From Synechococcus sp. CS-1325 (GTDB taxonomy: Bacteria; Cyanobacteriota; Cyanobacteriia; PCC-6307; Cyanobiaceae), in contig JAHLYW010000041.1 of the NCBI GenBank assembly GCA_025128135.1, forward strand, positions 1 through 64,000: a stretch of DNA of 64,000 nucleotides. Reading direction: 5' to 3'. The first letter of the stretch is position 1. Every line of letters begins with the position of its first letter. The translations under genes were made by a program, and so were the position numbers. This document shows, in pieces, positions 55,486 to 64,000 of the stretch. A model generated the notes under the pieces. The model saw nothing but the letters and a program-made list of their open reading frames with translations. It made no database searches and was not told where the DNA came from.

Positions 55486-57438
55486 TCACTGCAGGTAGGT
55501 GATCTGCCCCAGACTGCTCTTCAAGTGAGCCATCAGCCGCTGGGCATCGCTGATGCGCAGATCGCCGCTGCTGATCGCCGCCTCGCTGGCCACCCGCAGC
55601 CGCTCCAGCAACAACTCCGGCTGGTGCTCCATGGCCTTGAGCACATCGGCATTGGTGTCGCCACGCACCACGTGATCAAGCCGGTAGCCGCCGGCGGCGG
55701 CCAGGCGGATGTGCACGGCATTGGTGCTGCCGAACAGGTTGTGCAGGTTGCCCATCACCTCCTGATAGGCCCCGCCCAGGAACAGGCCGATCCAGTAGGG
55801 CTCGCCGGGCTGGTGCGCGTGCAATTCCAGAAGCGGCTTCACCTGGCCGCCATCGATGAAGCGGGCCAGCTTGCCGTCGGAGTCGCAGGTGAGGTCGGCG
55901 AAGCTGCCAAGGCGGCTCGGGCGTTCATCGAGGCGATGGATCGGCATCACTGGGAACAGCTGATCGATCGCCCAGGTGTCGGGCGCCGAGCGGAACACCG
56001 AGAGATTGGCGTAGTAGGTGGTGGCCAGGGCGGCCTGCAGACCCTTGAGCTGATCCGGAACCCCGACGGTCGGCAGCCGCTGGGCGATTGACTGGCAGCA
56101 GGCCCAAGTGAGCTGCTCAGCCATGGCGCGTTCCGGCAGGCTCAGGTAGCCGAGACGGAAGGCAGAGAGGGCGTCTTCCTTGAACTTGAGCGCATCATTC
56201 CAAGCCTCCTGCAGGGGCCGGGTGTCGCCGTGCTCCGTGGCACTGATGACGGCCAGGGTGTCACGCAGGTTGCGCACGATCAGCGGTTCACCCTCCAGCA
56301 CTTCGGGCACCGCATCCGGCACGCCGGAAGCGCCGAGCACATCGAACACCAGCACGCTGAAGTGGCTGGCGAGCGCCCGGCCGCTCTCACTCACCAGGGT
56401 GGGCAGGGCAACGCCCAGGGGTTCACAGCACTCCCGCACGGTCGCCACCACGTCGTTGGCGTAGTTCTGCAGGGAGTAGTTGGTGGAGGCGGCAGTGGCG
56501 GTACGGCTGCCGTCGTAATCGATGCCCAGGCCACCACCCACGTCCAGATAGCCCATCGGCGCCCCCAGCTGGGCCAGCTGCACATAGATCTGGCCGGCCT
56601 CCTGCAGGGCGTCCTTGATCACGGCGATGTCGTTGATCTGGCTGCCCACGTGGAAGTGCAGCAGCCGCAGCTCCCCCAGCAGCCCCTCAGCCCTCAGCCG
56701 CTCCACGGTGGTCAGCAGGTCGGGGATCGACAGGCCGAATTTGGCCCGCTCTCCCACCGAGCTGCCCCAGCGGCCACTGCTGCGGGCCGAAAGTTTGGCG
56801 CGAACGCCGATCAACGGCGCCGCCCCCAGACTGGCGCTGGCGGCAATGATCCGCTCCACCTCGTCGGCCTGCTCGATCACCACCACCGGCTGGCGGCCGA
56901 GCCGGCGGGCCAGGATCGCCGTTTCGATGTAGCGCTGGTCTTTGTAGCCGTTGCAGATCAGCAGCGCTTCTGGATCGTCCACCAGGGAGAGGGCGATCAG
57001 CAGCTCCGCCTTGCTGCCGGCCTCCAGGCCGAAATGCCAGCGGCGGCCGCTCTCCACCAGCTGCTCCACCACGTGGCGCTGCTGGTTGCACTTCACCGGG
57101 AACACCCCCTGATAGCGGCCGGCGTAGCCGTACTGGGCGATCGCCCGCTCGAAGGCGGCATGGAGCCGCTCCAGCCGGTCCTCGAGGATGTCGTCGAAGC
57201 GGATCAGCAGCGGCAGGGAGAGGTCGCGGCTCTGCAGGCCCTCCACCAGGTCGACCAGATCGAGGGAGCCACCGCGATCACCACGGGGCTGCACCATCAC
57301 GTGACCACGACCGTTGGCGCTGAAATAGGGCTCGCCCCACCCCTCCAGGCCGTACAGCCGCGTGCTGTCGGCCACGCTCCAGGGGGCGGAAGCACCGGGG
57401 AGCGCGCCCGGCGGGCGGGTCGGGTCGGCGAGCACCAT
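55486..57438 (-). CDS. speA: Biosynthetic arginine decarboxylase
   Basis: The 650-aa PLP enzyme converts arginine to agmatine, the first step of polyamine synthesis. The PLP lysine is in GVFPVKCNQQRHVVEQ. Further family signatures are GLEAGSKAELLIAL, the GSQIND and YLDVGGGLGIDYDGS segments and the C-terminal LFLGGAYQEVMGNLHNLFG. The length is normal for SpeA. The frame extends upstream to 57678, but the ATG at 57438 fits the family start (LYGLEGWGEPYF near residue 28). The FUSC gene lies 85 bp upstream on the same strand. Confidence 0.96.
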   Translation of the reverse strand: MVLADPTRPPGALPGASAPWSVADSTRLYGLEGWGEPYFSANGRGHVMVQPRGDRGGSLDLVDLVEGLQSRDLSLPLLIRFDDILEDRLERLHAAFERAIAQYGYAGRYQGVFPVKCNQQRHVVEQLVESGRRWHFGLEAGSKAELLIALSLVDDPEALLICNGYKDQRYIETAILARRLGRQPVVVIEQADEVERIIAASASLGAAPLIGVRAKLSARSSGRWGSSVGERAKFGLSIPDLLTTVERLRAEGLLGELRLLHFHVGSQINDIAVIKDALQEAGQIYVQLAQLGAPMGYLDVGGGLGIDYDGSRTATAASTNYSLQNYANDVVATVRECCEPLGVALPTLVSESGRALASHFSVLVFDVLGASGVPDAVPEVLEGEPLIVRNLRDTLAVISATEHGDTRPLQEAWNDALKFKEDALSAFRLGYLSLPERAMAEQLTWACCQSIAQRLPTVGVPDQLKGLQAALATTYYANLSVFRSAPDTWAIDQLFPVMPIHRLDERPSRLGSFADLTCDSDGKLARFIDGGQVKPLLELHAHQPGEPYWIGLFLGGAYQEVMGNLHNLFGSTNAVHIRLAAAGGYRLDHVVRGDTNADVLKAMEHQPELLLERLRVASEAAISSGDLRISDAQRLMAHLKSSLGQITYLQ

Positions 57439-57523
57439 CGGAGCCTGGCTTGCGGCGAAATCTTTGGACGGAAATCTAGGCGGGATGCCGTTGCCGCACT
57501 GGATCCAGGGCCTGACGTCCTGA

Positions 57524-59650
57524 TCAGCAGCCAGGGGGGGCGATGCCGGCGCTCCAGGCTTCCGTGGCGTTGCGGAGCCCGATGATCGGTTCAACAAGGC
57601 GCTCCAGTTGCTGCTGCTGGAGCAGGTCGTCGGCCAGCTCCGGCCGGCGCAGATCCGGCAGCGGCCCCGTCTGCTCACCGCGATCCAGAGCCGAGGCGAG
57701 GGCCGTGAGTGTGGTCAGCATCTGATCCCGCAGCGGCCGGAGGCTGAGCGCTGCCGGGCTGCCAGCGGCCGGGCGACCACCACTCCCAAGCACCAGGAGG
57801 GCATCGATCAGACGCTGGCTATGCAGCAGAAACGCCATCAGAGGCAGCGCCATCGGCCGGTGCGAAGCCTTCTCGCTGAGATAGCGCTGAATCGAGACCT
57901 GGGCGTTCCCCATCGCCAGGCGCACGGCGACAGGAGTGCTGGGCGGCCCAGCGCTGGTTGGCGGGCCCTCCAGAACCCGATCCAGCACCTCCGAAACGAA
58001 CCGGGCCTGGCAGCGCAGGCTCTCCGCCAGGCGGGCCGGCAGTTGCTCCCGTTCCCAGCGGGGCAGGATCAGGTGGATGGCGGCCAGGGCCAGGACGGCG
58101 CCGATCAGGGTGTTGGCGATCCGCCACAGGGCCAGGCTCCAGTCGCCGGGTTGGGCGATGTCCTTGTAGAGAACGATCCAGGGGGTGAGGAAGAAGACGA
58201 AAAGCCCGTAGTTCACCGGCAGAATCGCCATCATCACCAGCGTGAGCGGCACCAGCAGCAGCACGATCACCAGGGGATGGGGGAAGAGGGTGGCCAGCAC
58301 GATCGCCAGGATCCCGCCCAGCACCGTGCCCAGCACCCGCTGGCTGGTGCGCCTGAGGCTCTCACCGGCCGAGGGCCGCAGGATCACCGACACGGTCAGC
58401 GTGATCCAGTAACCGATCGGCAGGGCGAACAGGGTGTAGATGCTCACCGCAGCGGCCGAGGCGACCCCGAAGCGCAGACCGTGGCGGAACACGCTCGAGT
58501 CGAGCGTGAGGTTCGCTCCCAGGGTTCTCCAGCCCTGGGCCACAGCAGCCCGCAGCGCGCCGCCGGGGCGTCCAGGCGAAGACATTCGGCGGTTGAGCGC
58601 CGCCGCCGGAATGGCTTCCCCCAGCTCGGCGAGGGTGGTGATCCACTGGAGCTGGCTGAGCTGGGCCTGCTGGAGAGCGATGCCGGGTGCAGCCGAAGCC
58701 TCGATCGCTGCCGCGATCCGGCGCGCCTCGATCACGAGTTCCTGGCACGGGGGCAGCCCGGCGCGCCCCAGCAGCGCCTGCCCCAGCTGACGCAGCGCCA
58801 CCACACCGTGCCGATTGAGCGCATCGAGCCGCAGGCGGAGCTGGGAGACCTCCGGCTGCGGAATCTCCGCCAGCAAGCTGCCCATCGCCGCGCTGGTCAC
58901 GAACAGCGCGTCGGCGGACTCGATCAGGCGGGTGAAGGCCCCATCGGCCGGGCTGTCCCCGAGGCGGCCGCTGCGGGTATCCGCCAGGGTCGCCTGGGCG
59001 GTGGCGAGGGCGGCGCGGACCCGGAGTTTGCCCTGGAAGAGCTGGTCCTCAGCGGCTGGACTCCCGCAGCTCCCCGGGCAGGCCTGGCTGCAGAACTCAG
59101 CGATCGCCCCCAGCAGCTCAGCGCTCGCGAGCCGGACAGGCCGGTAGGGCCGCAGCGGCCAGATGGCCACCGCCAGCAGGGTGGCCCAGGCCCCTCCGGC
59201 CAGGTAGAGCAGGGAGAAGGACAGGGCCTTGGCTGGATCGGGACCGGCCACATTGATGCCGATCAGGAAGCACCAGGCGGTCACCAGACCGATCAGGGCA
59301 CCGGCATTGCCGTAGAGCGAGAGCAGACCGCAGCCCAGCCCGACGGCGAACATGGCCGGCACGCACAGCCAGGGCCAGGTGGCCAGGCCGATCCCCCCGC
59401 CGAGCGCCACGGCGCCCAGCAGGGAAGCGCAGGCCATCGCCATTGCCCTGGTGCGGTAGGCACCGCCTGTGTCGGCCATGTTCACGTAGAGCCCCCCCAG
59501 AGCCATCCAGATCAGGGCGGGCTCAGGCAGCAGCGCGGCCGCCAGCAGCGGCAGCACGCTGGCCACGGTGGTGCGCAGGCCGAGCCGGAGGTTGGGGCCG
59601 ATCCGCGGTGCCGCCAGCCAGGCGGCGGTGAAGGCTGGCGCTGCAGGCAT
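57524..59650 (-). CDS. FUSC-family (YccS/fusaric acid resistance-type) membrane protein
   Basis: The 708-aa protein contains two hydrophobic halves: N-terminal helices ([23 protein letters not shown], then [19 protein letters not shown] and [17 protein letters not shown]) and a second block ([33 protein letters not shown], then [20 protein letters not shown]). A cytoplasmic region with helices lies between and after them. This is the FUSC architecture, thought to export aromatic acids or other small molecules; the substrate is unknown. I chose the ATG at 59650; longer frames run into the ndk gene on the other strand. Confidence 0.85.
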   Translation of the reverse strand: MPAAPAFTAAWLAAPRIGPNLRLGLRTTVASVLPLLAAALLPEPALIWMALGGLYVNMADTGGAYRTRAMAMACASLLGAVALGGGIGLATWPWLCVPAMFAVGLGCGLLSLYGNAGALIGLVTAWCFLIGINVAGPDPAKALSFSLLYLAGGAWATLLAVAIWPLRPYRPVRLASAELLGAIAEFCSQACPGSCGSPAAEDQLFQGKLRVRAALATAQATLADTRSGRLGDSPADGAFTRLIESADALFVTSAAMGSLLAEIPQPEVSQLRLRLDALNRHGVVALRQLGQALLGRAGLPPCQELVIEARRIAAAIEASAAPGIALQQAQLSQLQWITTLAELGEAIPAAALNRRMSSPGRPGGALRAAVAQGWRTLGANLTLDSSVFRHGLRFGVASAAAVSIYTLFALPIGYWITLTVSVILRPSAGESLRRTSQRVLGTVLGGILAIVLATLFPHPLVIVLLLVPLTLVMMAILPVNYGLFVFFLTPWIVLYKDIAQPGDWSLALWRIANTLIGAVLALAAIHLILPRWEREQLPARLAESLRCQARFVSEVLDRVLEGPPTSAGPPSTPVAVRLAMGNAQVSIQRYLSEKASHRPMALPLMAFLLHSQRLIDALLVLGSGGRPAAGSPAALSLRPLRDQMLTTLTALASALDRGEQTGPLPDLRRPELADDLLQQQQLERLVEPIIGLRNATEAWSAGIAPPGC

Positions 59651-59761
59651 CGACTCAGATCCAGCCGCAGGCCCGATCGTATGGCGCTTGTCAGCTCCGG
59701 GCTTGCTTGCCAAGCGGCAGGCCCAGCGCAGACGATGGCTGCATCTTTGTCTGATGGTTCC

Positions 59762-60220
59762 ATGGCCACCGAACGCACGTTTCTCGCGATCAAGCCCGAT
59801 GGGGTGCAGCGCGGGCTGGTGGGCGAGATCCTCGGCCGCTTCGAGCGCAAGGGCTTCAAGCTGGTGGGCCTCAAGCAACTGGTGCCCAGCCGGGAGCTGG
59901 CTGAAAGCCACTACGGCGTGCACCGCGAGCGGCCCTTCTTCGCCGGCCTGGTGGAGTTCATCACCAGCGGTCCGGTGGTGGCGATGGTGTGGGAAGGCGA
60001 TGGCGTGATCGCCAGTGCCCGCAAGCTGATCGGCGCCACCAAGCCCCTGGAGGCCGAGCCCGGCACGATCCGCGGCGATCTGGCCGTGAACATCGGCCGC
60101 AACGTGATCCACGGCTCCGATGCACCCGAAACCGCCGTCTTCGAGATCGGCCTCTGGTTCAGCCCCGAAGAACTGAGCGACTGGACGCCGGCCGATCAGG
60201 TGTGGCGCCTGGAGCCCTGA
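59762..60220 (+). CDS. ndk: Nucleoside diphosphate kinase
   Basis: The 152-aa enzyme transfers the gamma-phosphate between nucleoside triphosphates and diphosphates. It shows the family pattern [20 protein letters not shown] and the catalytic histidine H117 in [16 protein letters not shown]. Length and composition are normal. It is divergent from the FUSC gene, with a 111-bp gap for both promoters, and the FecR-domain gene follows 37 bp downstream. Confidence 0.97.
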   Translation: MATERTFLAIKPDGVQRGLVGEILGRFERKGFKLVGLKQLVPSRELAESHYGVHRERPFFAGLVEFITSGPVVAMVWEGDGVIASARKLIGATKPLEAEPGTIRGDLAVNIGRNVIHGSDAPETAVFEIGLWFSPEELSDWTPADQVWRLEP

Positions 60221-60257
60221 GCGGCCATGGTTGGAGGCAGGTCCGGGGCCACCAGCC

Positions 60258-60965
60258 ATGATCCCTGCTTCCGCCTTTTCCACCTGTGTTTCCACCCTGA
60301 GCCCGCCAAGCGGTCGTCTGGCCAGGCTTGCTGCCGCCACGACCGGAGCCGTCGCCTTTGCGATCACCCCGGCGGCCGCCGAGCTGCGGGTTCCCCGGGT
60401 GCTCGATGTGCCCTCCCACCCGGCGTTCATCCGCCCCCCAGGTGCCACTGAGCTGAAGGCCCGCACTGGTCAGGTGATTGCTCCGCTCTCCCAGCTGCGC
60501 ACCGAGAAACCGGGCCGCTTGCAGGTGCTGCTGGCCGATGGCCGAGCCTTTCGCCTCGGCGGCAATGCCCTGCTCCAGCTCGATCCGGATGGGCTGAACC
60601 TGCTGGGTGGTCAGATCATCGCCTGGATCCAGCCTGGGGCATCTCGCCACCGGCCGCTGCGGATCCGCACCCGGGTGGGCACCGCTTCGATTCAGGGGAC
60701 CACGGTGTTCATCGAAGACCAGCCCGAGGAGGTGCGTTTTCTCAGCTGGGAGGGCACTGTGGAGGTGACCACCAGCTCCGGGACCGTGTTCAGCCTCTCC
60801 AGTGGAGACATCCTGCGTGCCACTCCGGACGGCTGGGTCGGTCCCCGTCGCCTCAGCGCCGAGGAGGTGCGCCAGCGCCGACAACGGAGCATCCTGCTCA
60901 ACGGTTTCGAGGCCCCGATGGAGACACTCCCTGTGATCGAGCGCGAACTCGGCCTGACGCCTTGA
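60258..60965 (+). CDS. Exported FecR-domain protein
   Basis: The 235-aa product has a signal peptide (LARLAAATTGAVAFAITPAAAEL) and a FecR-type beta-rich domain (LQVLLADGRAFRLGGNALLQLD, RTRVGTASIQGTTVFIED, then SWEGTVEVTTSSGTVFSLSSGD). Such domains in cyanobacteria are often found near CHASE2 cyclases. The stop overlaps the next gene start as TTGA, so it is translationally coupled to the cyclase. It may sense or relay a periplasmic signal to the CHASE2 domain (inference). Earlier in-frame starts exist (60231). Confidence 0.8.
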   Translation: MIPASAFSTCVSTLSPPSGRLARLAAATTGAVAFAITPAAAELRVPRVLDVPSHPAFIRPPGATELKARTGQVIAPLSQLRTEKPGRLQVLLADGRAFRLGGNALLQLDPDGLNLLGGQIIAWIQPGASRHRPLRIRTRVGTASIQGTTVFIEDQPEEVRFLSWEGTVEVTTSSGTVFSLSSGDILRATPDGWVGPRRLSAEEVRQRRQRSILLNGFEAPMETLPVIERELGLTP

Positions 60966-62818
60966 TCGGGCCGGGCCCCTGCCGCTGGAGGCGGCTGTGG
61001 TGGCTCGGCCTGGCGACCCCCCTGCTGGCCGGCCTCGACCGGCTGCCCGCCACCCCTGCGGGGCAGGCCTTGAACCTGCTCGACAGCCAGATCCAGATGC
61101 TGTTCTTTCACCTGCGTGGTGCCCGAGCGGCCCCCGTTGATCCGGTGATCCTGGCGATCGATGCCGAATCCCTGGAGCTGAGCGAATTGATCGGCTCCGA
61201 CGAGCGGCGGCTCTCGCCGCTCTGGCGCCAGATGGGCCCCTGGCCCTGGCCGCGGGCCCTGCAGGCCCAGCTCGCCGCCAGCGTGCTGGAGCGGGGGGCG
61301 GCACGGGTGCTGTTCAACATCGAATTCAACCAGCCCAGCCGCTTCGGCCCCGCGGACGACCAGTCCTTCCTCGCCACGCTGGTCCCCTGGCGCTCACGGG
61401 TCCACCTGGCCGCCCGCTACGGACTGAGCGAGCAGCAGGGCGTGGAGCTGGTGCGGCTGCTTCTGCCGCTCCCATCCCTGGCTACCCCTGGTCTCACCAC
61501 CCTGCTGCAGACACCCCAGGGGGTAGCGGAGGCCGTACCAGGCCAGGACTGGATCGAGAGAAATCTGGCCGGCTTTCCACGTCCCCATCCGAGCCCGATG
61601 GCCTTCGTGGCCGCCAGGGCGCCCGTACCAGCCGCAGCGATGGGGCTCAATTACCACGGCCCGGCGGGCACGCTGCGCCAGGTGCCGGCCTGGAAGATCC
61701 TCGCCACCCCGGCTGGTTTCTGGAGCGGCCGCACCGTGTTGATCGGCGTCACGGCCCCAAATCTGGGCGACCTTCAGGAGACCCCCTTCGGTCCCCAGAG
61801 CGGCACCGAGGTGCAGGCTGTGGCCCTGGCCAATGCGATCCAGGCGGAAGGCCTCTGGCGGCTGCCTGGCTGGGGCGAGGCCCTGCTGTTCCTGCTCTGG
61901 GGGGTCGGCGCGGCCTGGGGTCTGGGCCGTGGTGCCACGGCGGGTCGCACCCTGCTGGTGATCATGGTTCTGGCGAGCCTGGCCCTGCTGAGCGGCTGGG
62001 GGCTCTGGCTGGGCGCCCTGCTGCGGCTGCCCCTGGCCGCCTTGCTGCTGGCGGTGCTGATCGGCGGCGGCGGGCGGTCCTTGGCTCAGTCCCTTGGGGA
62101 GAGCCGTGAACGGGCCTACCTTCACAAGGTGCTTGCCCGCCGCGTTTCCCCAACCCTGTTGAGCGACATCCTGCGCAATCCGGGGCCGATCTGGACCCAG
62201 TTGGTCGGCAGCCGGGCTCGATGCGTCGTGCTGTTCAGCGACCTGGTGGACTTCACCAGCCTGAGCACCAGCCTCGCCCCCGACCAGCTCTTCGCTCTGC
62301 TCAACCGCTACTTCGAGGCGATGGCTGCCGCGGTGCTGGCTGAAGAGGGCCTGCTCGACAAGTTCATCGGTGATGCGGTGATGGCGGAATTCGGGGTGCC
62401 CCGCAGCAGGGGTGACCGCCAGGAGGCACGCGCTGCGGTACGGGCGGCCCTGACGATGCAGCGGGGGCTTGAGCAGCTCAACCGGGAACTGATCGCAGCT
62501 GGCCAGGAGCCATTGCGCCATGGCATCGGCCTGCATGTGGGGGAGGTGATCGCCGGCAATCTCGGGGCTACTCAGCGGCTGGAGTTCACCGTGGTGGGGA
62601 CCAGCGTGAACGTGGCCAATCGCCTGGAGCGTCTCACCCGCCGCTACCCGCAGCATCCGATTCTGATCAGCGCTGAGTTGGCGGCCCTGCTGCCCGGGGA
62701 GTTGGAGGTCAAGCCGCTGGGGCCCCACCAGCTCAAGGGCGGGCGGGAGCCTCTGGAGGTGCTGGCCCTGCTGGGGCTGCGGGATCCAGCCCCACCGGAG
62801 CCCTCAGAATCTCCATGA
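60962..62818 (+). CDS. CHASE2-domain class III nucleotide cyclase, third copy
   Basis: The 618-aa protein has CHASE2 (VDPVILAIDAESLELSELIG...RVLFNIEFNQPSRFG), membrane helices (WGEALLFLLWGVGAAWGLG and following) and a cyclase domain. The metal aspartates (LFSDLVDF, IGDAVMAEFG), the adenine lysine (DKFIGDA) and the transition-state Asn and Arg (SVNVANR) are present. The adenine-contact position is Thr543 (FTVVGTSVN), typical of class IIIb cyclases, some of which respond to bicarbonate or CO2. This differs from the Gly and Ala of the TPS-linked copies. It starts with TTG overlapping the FecR gene stop, and another FecR-domain gene follows directly. Confidence 0.88.
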   Translation: MIGPGPCRWRRLWWLGLATPLLAGLDRLPATPAGQALNLLDSQIQMLFFHLRGARAAPVDPVILAIDAESLELSELIGSDERRLSPLWRQMGPWPWPRALQAQLAASVLERGAARVLFNIEFNQPSRFGPADDQSFLATLVPWRSRVHLAARYGLSEQQGVELVRLLLPLPSLATPGLTTLLQTPQGVAEAVPGQDWIERNLAGFPRPHPSPMAFVAARAPVPAAAMGLNYHGPAGTLRQVPAWKILATPAGFWSGRTVLIGVTAPNLGDLQETPFGPQSGTEVQAVALANAIQAEGLWRLPGWGEALLFLLWGVGAAWGLGRGATAGRTLLVIMVLASLALLSGWGLWLGALLRLPLAALLLAVLIGGGGRSLAQSLGESRERAYLHKVLARRVSPTLLSDILRNPGPIWTQLVGSRARCVVLFSDLVDFTSLSTSLAPDQLFALLNRYFEAMAAAVLAEEGLLDKFIGDAVMAEFGVPRSRGDRQEARAAVRAALTMQRGLEQLNRELIAAGQEPLRHGIGLHVGEVIAGNLGATQRLEFTVVGTSVNVANRLERLTRRYPQHPILISAELAALLPGELEVKPLGPHQLKGGREPLEVLALLGLRDPAPPEPSESP

Positions 62819-63994
62819 GTGTGTCCAGACCTGCCTGATCGCCTTGCTGTGGGCTCACCCATCTCCCCGTCATCTGGTTCCGTTGCCGGACGTCCAGCCA
62901 GGACGGCATCTGCATGGTGGCTGCTGACCTTCCTCGGCCTGGTGTGGCCCATCCAGCCAACGCCGCTGCTGGCTGCCGAGAAAGCCAGGGTGGTGGAGAT
63001 CCTTGATGGCAGGGAGGTGTTCATCGATGCCCGCCAGGCCGAGATCAATCAAACGGCCCTGTCGCCCCAGCAGCTCAACACAAGGAACAGTCGCGCTCAC
63101 CTCACCTTTCGATCGGGTGCGACGGCCCGTCTGAATCGATTCACCCAGTTGCGGCTCGGCAGAAACTGCTTCCTGCTCGCCAAAGGTCAGGTGCTGGTCT
63201 CCGGCAAACAGAGTGGCTGCACCAAATCACTGCGGCTGAGTTCACGCGGCACCACTTTCATCATCACCGCCAACGCGGATGGCAGTACCGATGTGATCGT
63301 GCTGGAGGGGAAGGTGGAAGCCGAGCCCCTACAGCACGCGGCGCCATTCGAGCAGCCATCGAACGACCTGCCCGTCTTGCTCAGTCAACTGCTGTTCGAA
63401 ATCAATCAACGGCGTATGCAACTCGGCAAAGCGGCGTTCCCATCCGTTCCCGCTGTTGTTCAGGCTGCGATCGAGCCCTACGGCCTTCTGCTGATCAATG
63501 CGATGAAACGAACCGGTGGCTGCTTCCACGGTGGCAGCAATGGGGTCGCTTCACCCTTTGATTTCGTCCGTCTTCCCAGGGGCTGGTCCGTCGTCGGGGA
63601 GGTGCTGGGGTGTCCGACCGTACCAGGAGTCTGGGACCCGGCAATTGTCGCGCGGATGCTGCAGGAGTCCCCCACCCACAAGCGGATTGTCTATGAGTCC
63701 CGAAAGGCCACCGCCATCGGCTGTGTCTGGTCAAAAGCCATGAGCAAGCACGACACCGAGGCGATGGTCTGCTTGACGATGAGAAATGATGGCCAGACTG
63801 CTGTGGCTGCCGCACCGTTGATCATCAACGCTGGCCACAGATTCAGATTCTCAGACACAGGGTCGTTTCTCTCGTCCGCCGAACTGCGGGCGGCCGACTA
63901 CGACACCATTCTCAGAGGTCCTTTTTTTCTGGGCTTCGTCTCGACCTTGCTGGAGCAGGATGCTCTCAATCGCCATCTGCGCGACCAGCCTTAA
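62819..63994 (+). CDS. Exported FecR-domain protein downstream of the third cyclase
   Basis: The 391-aa product follows the cyclase stop directly (GTG start). It has a signal peptide (AWWLLTFLGLVWPIQPTPLLAAE) and a FecR-like domain (VVEILDGREVFIDAR, SRAHLTFRSGATARLNRFTQ, KGQVLVSGKQSGCTKSLRLS, TTFIITANADGSTDVIVLEG). The C-terminal half is less recognisable (GGCFHGGSNGVASPFDF, GCPTVPGVWDP). The gene ends 6 bp before the window edge. The start is uncertain, as a later GTG would also keep the signal peptide. Confidence 0.75.
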   Translation: MCPDLPDRLAVGSPISPSSGSVAGRPARTASAWWLLTFLGLVWPIQPTPLLAAEKARVVEILDGREVFIDARQAEINQTALSPQQLNTRNSRAHLTFRSGATARLNRFTQLRLGRNCFLLAKGQVLVSGKQSGCTKSLRLSSRGTTFIITANADGSTDVIVLEGKVEAEPLQHAAPFEQPSNDLPVLLSQLLFEINQRRMQLGKAAFPSVPAVVQAAIEPYGLLLINAMKRTGGCFHGGSNGVASPFDFVRLPRGWSVVGEVLGCPTVPGVWDPAIVARMLQESPTHKRIVYESRKATAIGCVWSKAMSKHDTEAMVCLTMRNDGQTAVAAAPLIINAGHRFRFSDTGSFLSSAELRAADYDTILRGPFFLGFVSTLLEQDALNRHLRDQP

Positions 63995-64000
63995 CAATCA

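Noticed and set aside
56230..57585. 451-codon open frame opposite speA, and the long open frame 57608-59761 opposite the FUSC gene
   Set aside because: Both are shadows; only the last part of the second (59762-60220) is a real gene, ndk.

Overview
The window looks like chromosome of a GC-rich unicellular cyanobacterium of the Synechococcus/Cyanobium type. The evidence is repeated HIP1 palindromes (GCGATCGC, for example at 2600, 7215, 35809 and 57137), a cyanobacterial-type chorismate lyase, cyanobacterial-looking NtcA and Pho boxes, and cyanobacterial families such as DUF928, CHASE2-cyclases and FHA/CHAT exoproteins. No rRNA, tRNA or CRISPR array was recognised. The left edge cuts through a transposase gene.

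Layout. 1-9.2 kb is mostly housekeeping: mnmG, a GspC/PilP-like membrane protein, chorismate lyase, a DUF1269 protein, a SprT-like zinc protein, ligA and a TVP38/VTT membrane protein. 9.4-13.1 kb is one very large membrane protein that joins a degenerate M50-protease-like membrane region, a GlmS-like class II glutamine amidotransferase and a SIS domain. 13.4-23.3 kb is a two-partner secretion (TPS) operon: an FHA-type exoprotein fused to a CHAT (caspase-like) protease, two unknown exported or membrane proteins, the outer-membrane TpsB transporter and a CHASE2-nucleotide cyclase, with a convergent DUF928 gene at its end. A CRP-family regulator is divergent from the operon, with a perfect TGTGA-N6-TCACA box between them. 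24.3-30.2 kb holds a lytic transglycosylase and a secreted RTX 5'-nucleotidase with a Pho-box-like promoter. 30.3-41.5 kb holds a SNF2 helicase, alaS (with a 12-nt tandem repeat insertion), glutaminase-STAS-cNMP (with an NtcA-box-like promoter), MscS-cNMP, a SIMPL protein and a DUF3307 protein.

41.5-55.3 kb is a second TPS locus with the same parts (DUF928, CHASE2-cyclase, TpsB, FHA exoprotein, CHAT), but here the exoprotein and the CHAT protease are separate, overlapping genes. 55.5-64 kb holds speA, a FUSC exporter, ndk and a third CHASE2-cyclase flanked by two FecR-domain proteins.

How the genes may work together. The window carries three class III nucleotide cyclases, one CRP-like transcription factor, two proteins with C-terminal cNMP-binding domains (glutaminase and MscS) and perfect CRP boxes in front of TPS genes. 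I infer a cAMP-linked circuit in which the TPS operon encodes a membrane cyclase whose product could act through CRP on the same operon. The fused and split forms of the secreted CHAT system are the most interesting feature.
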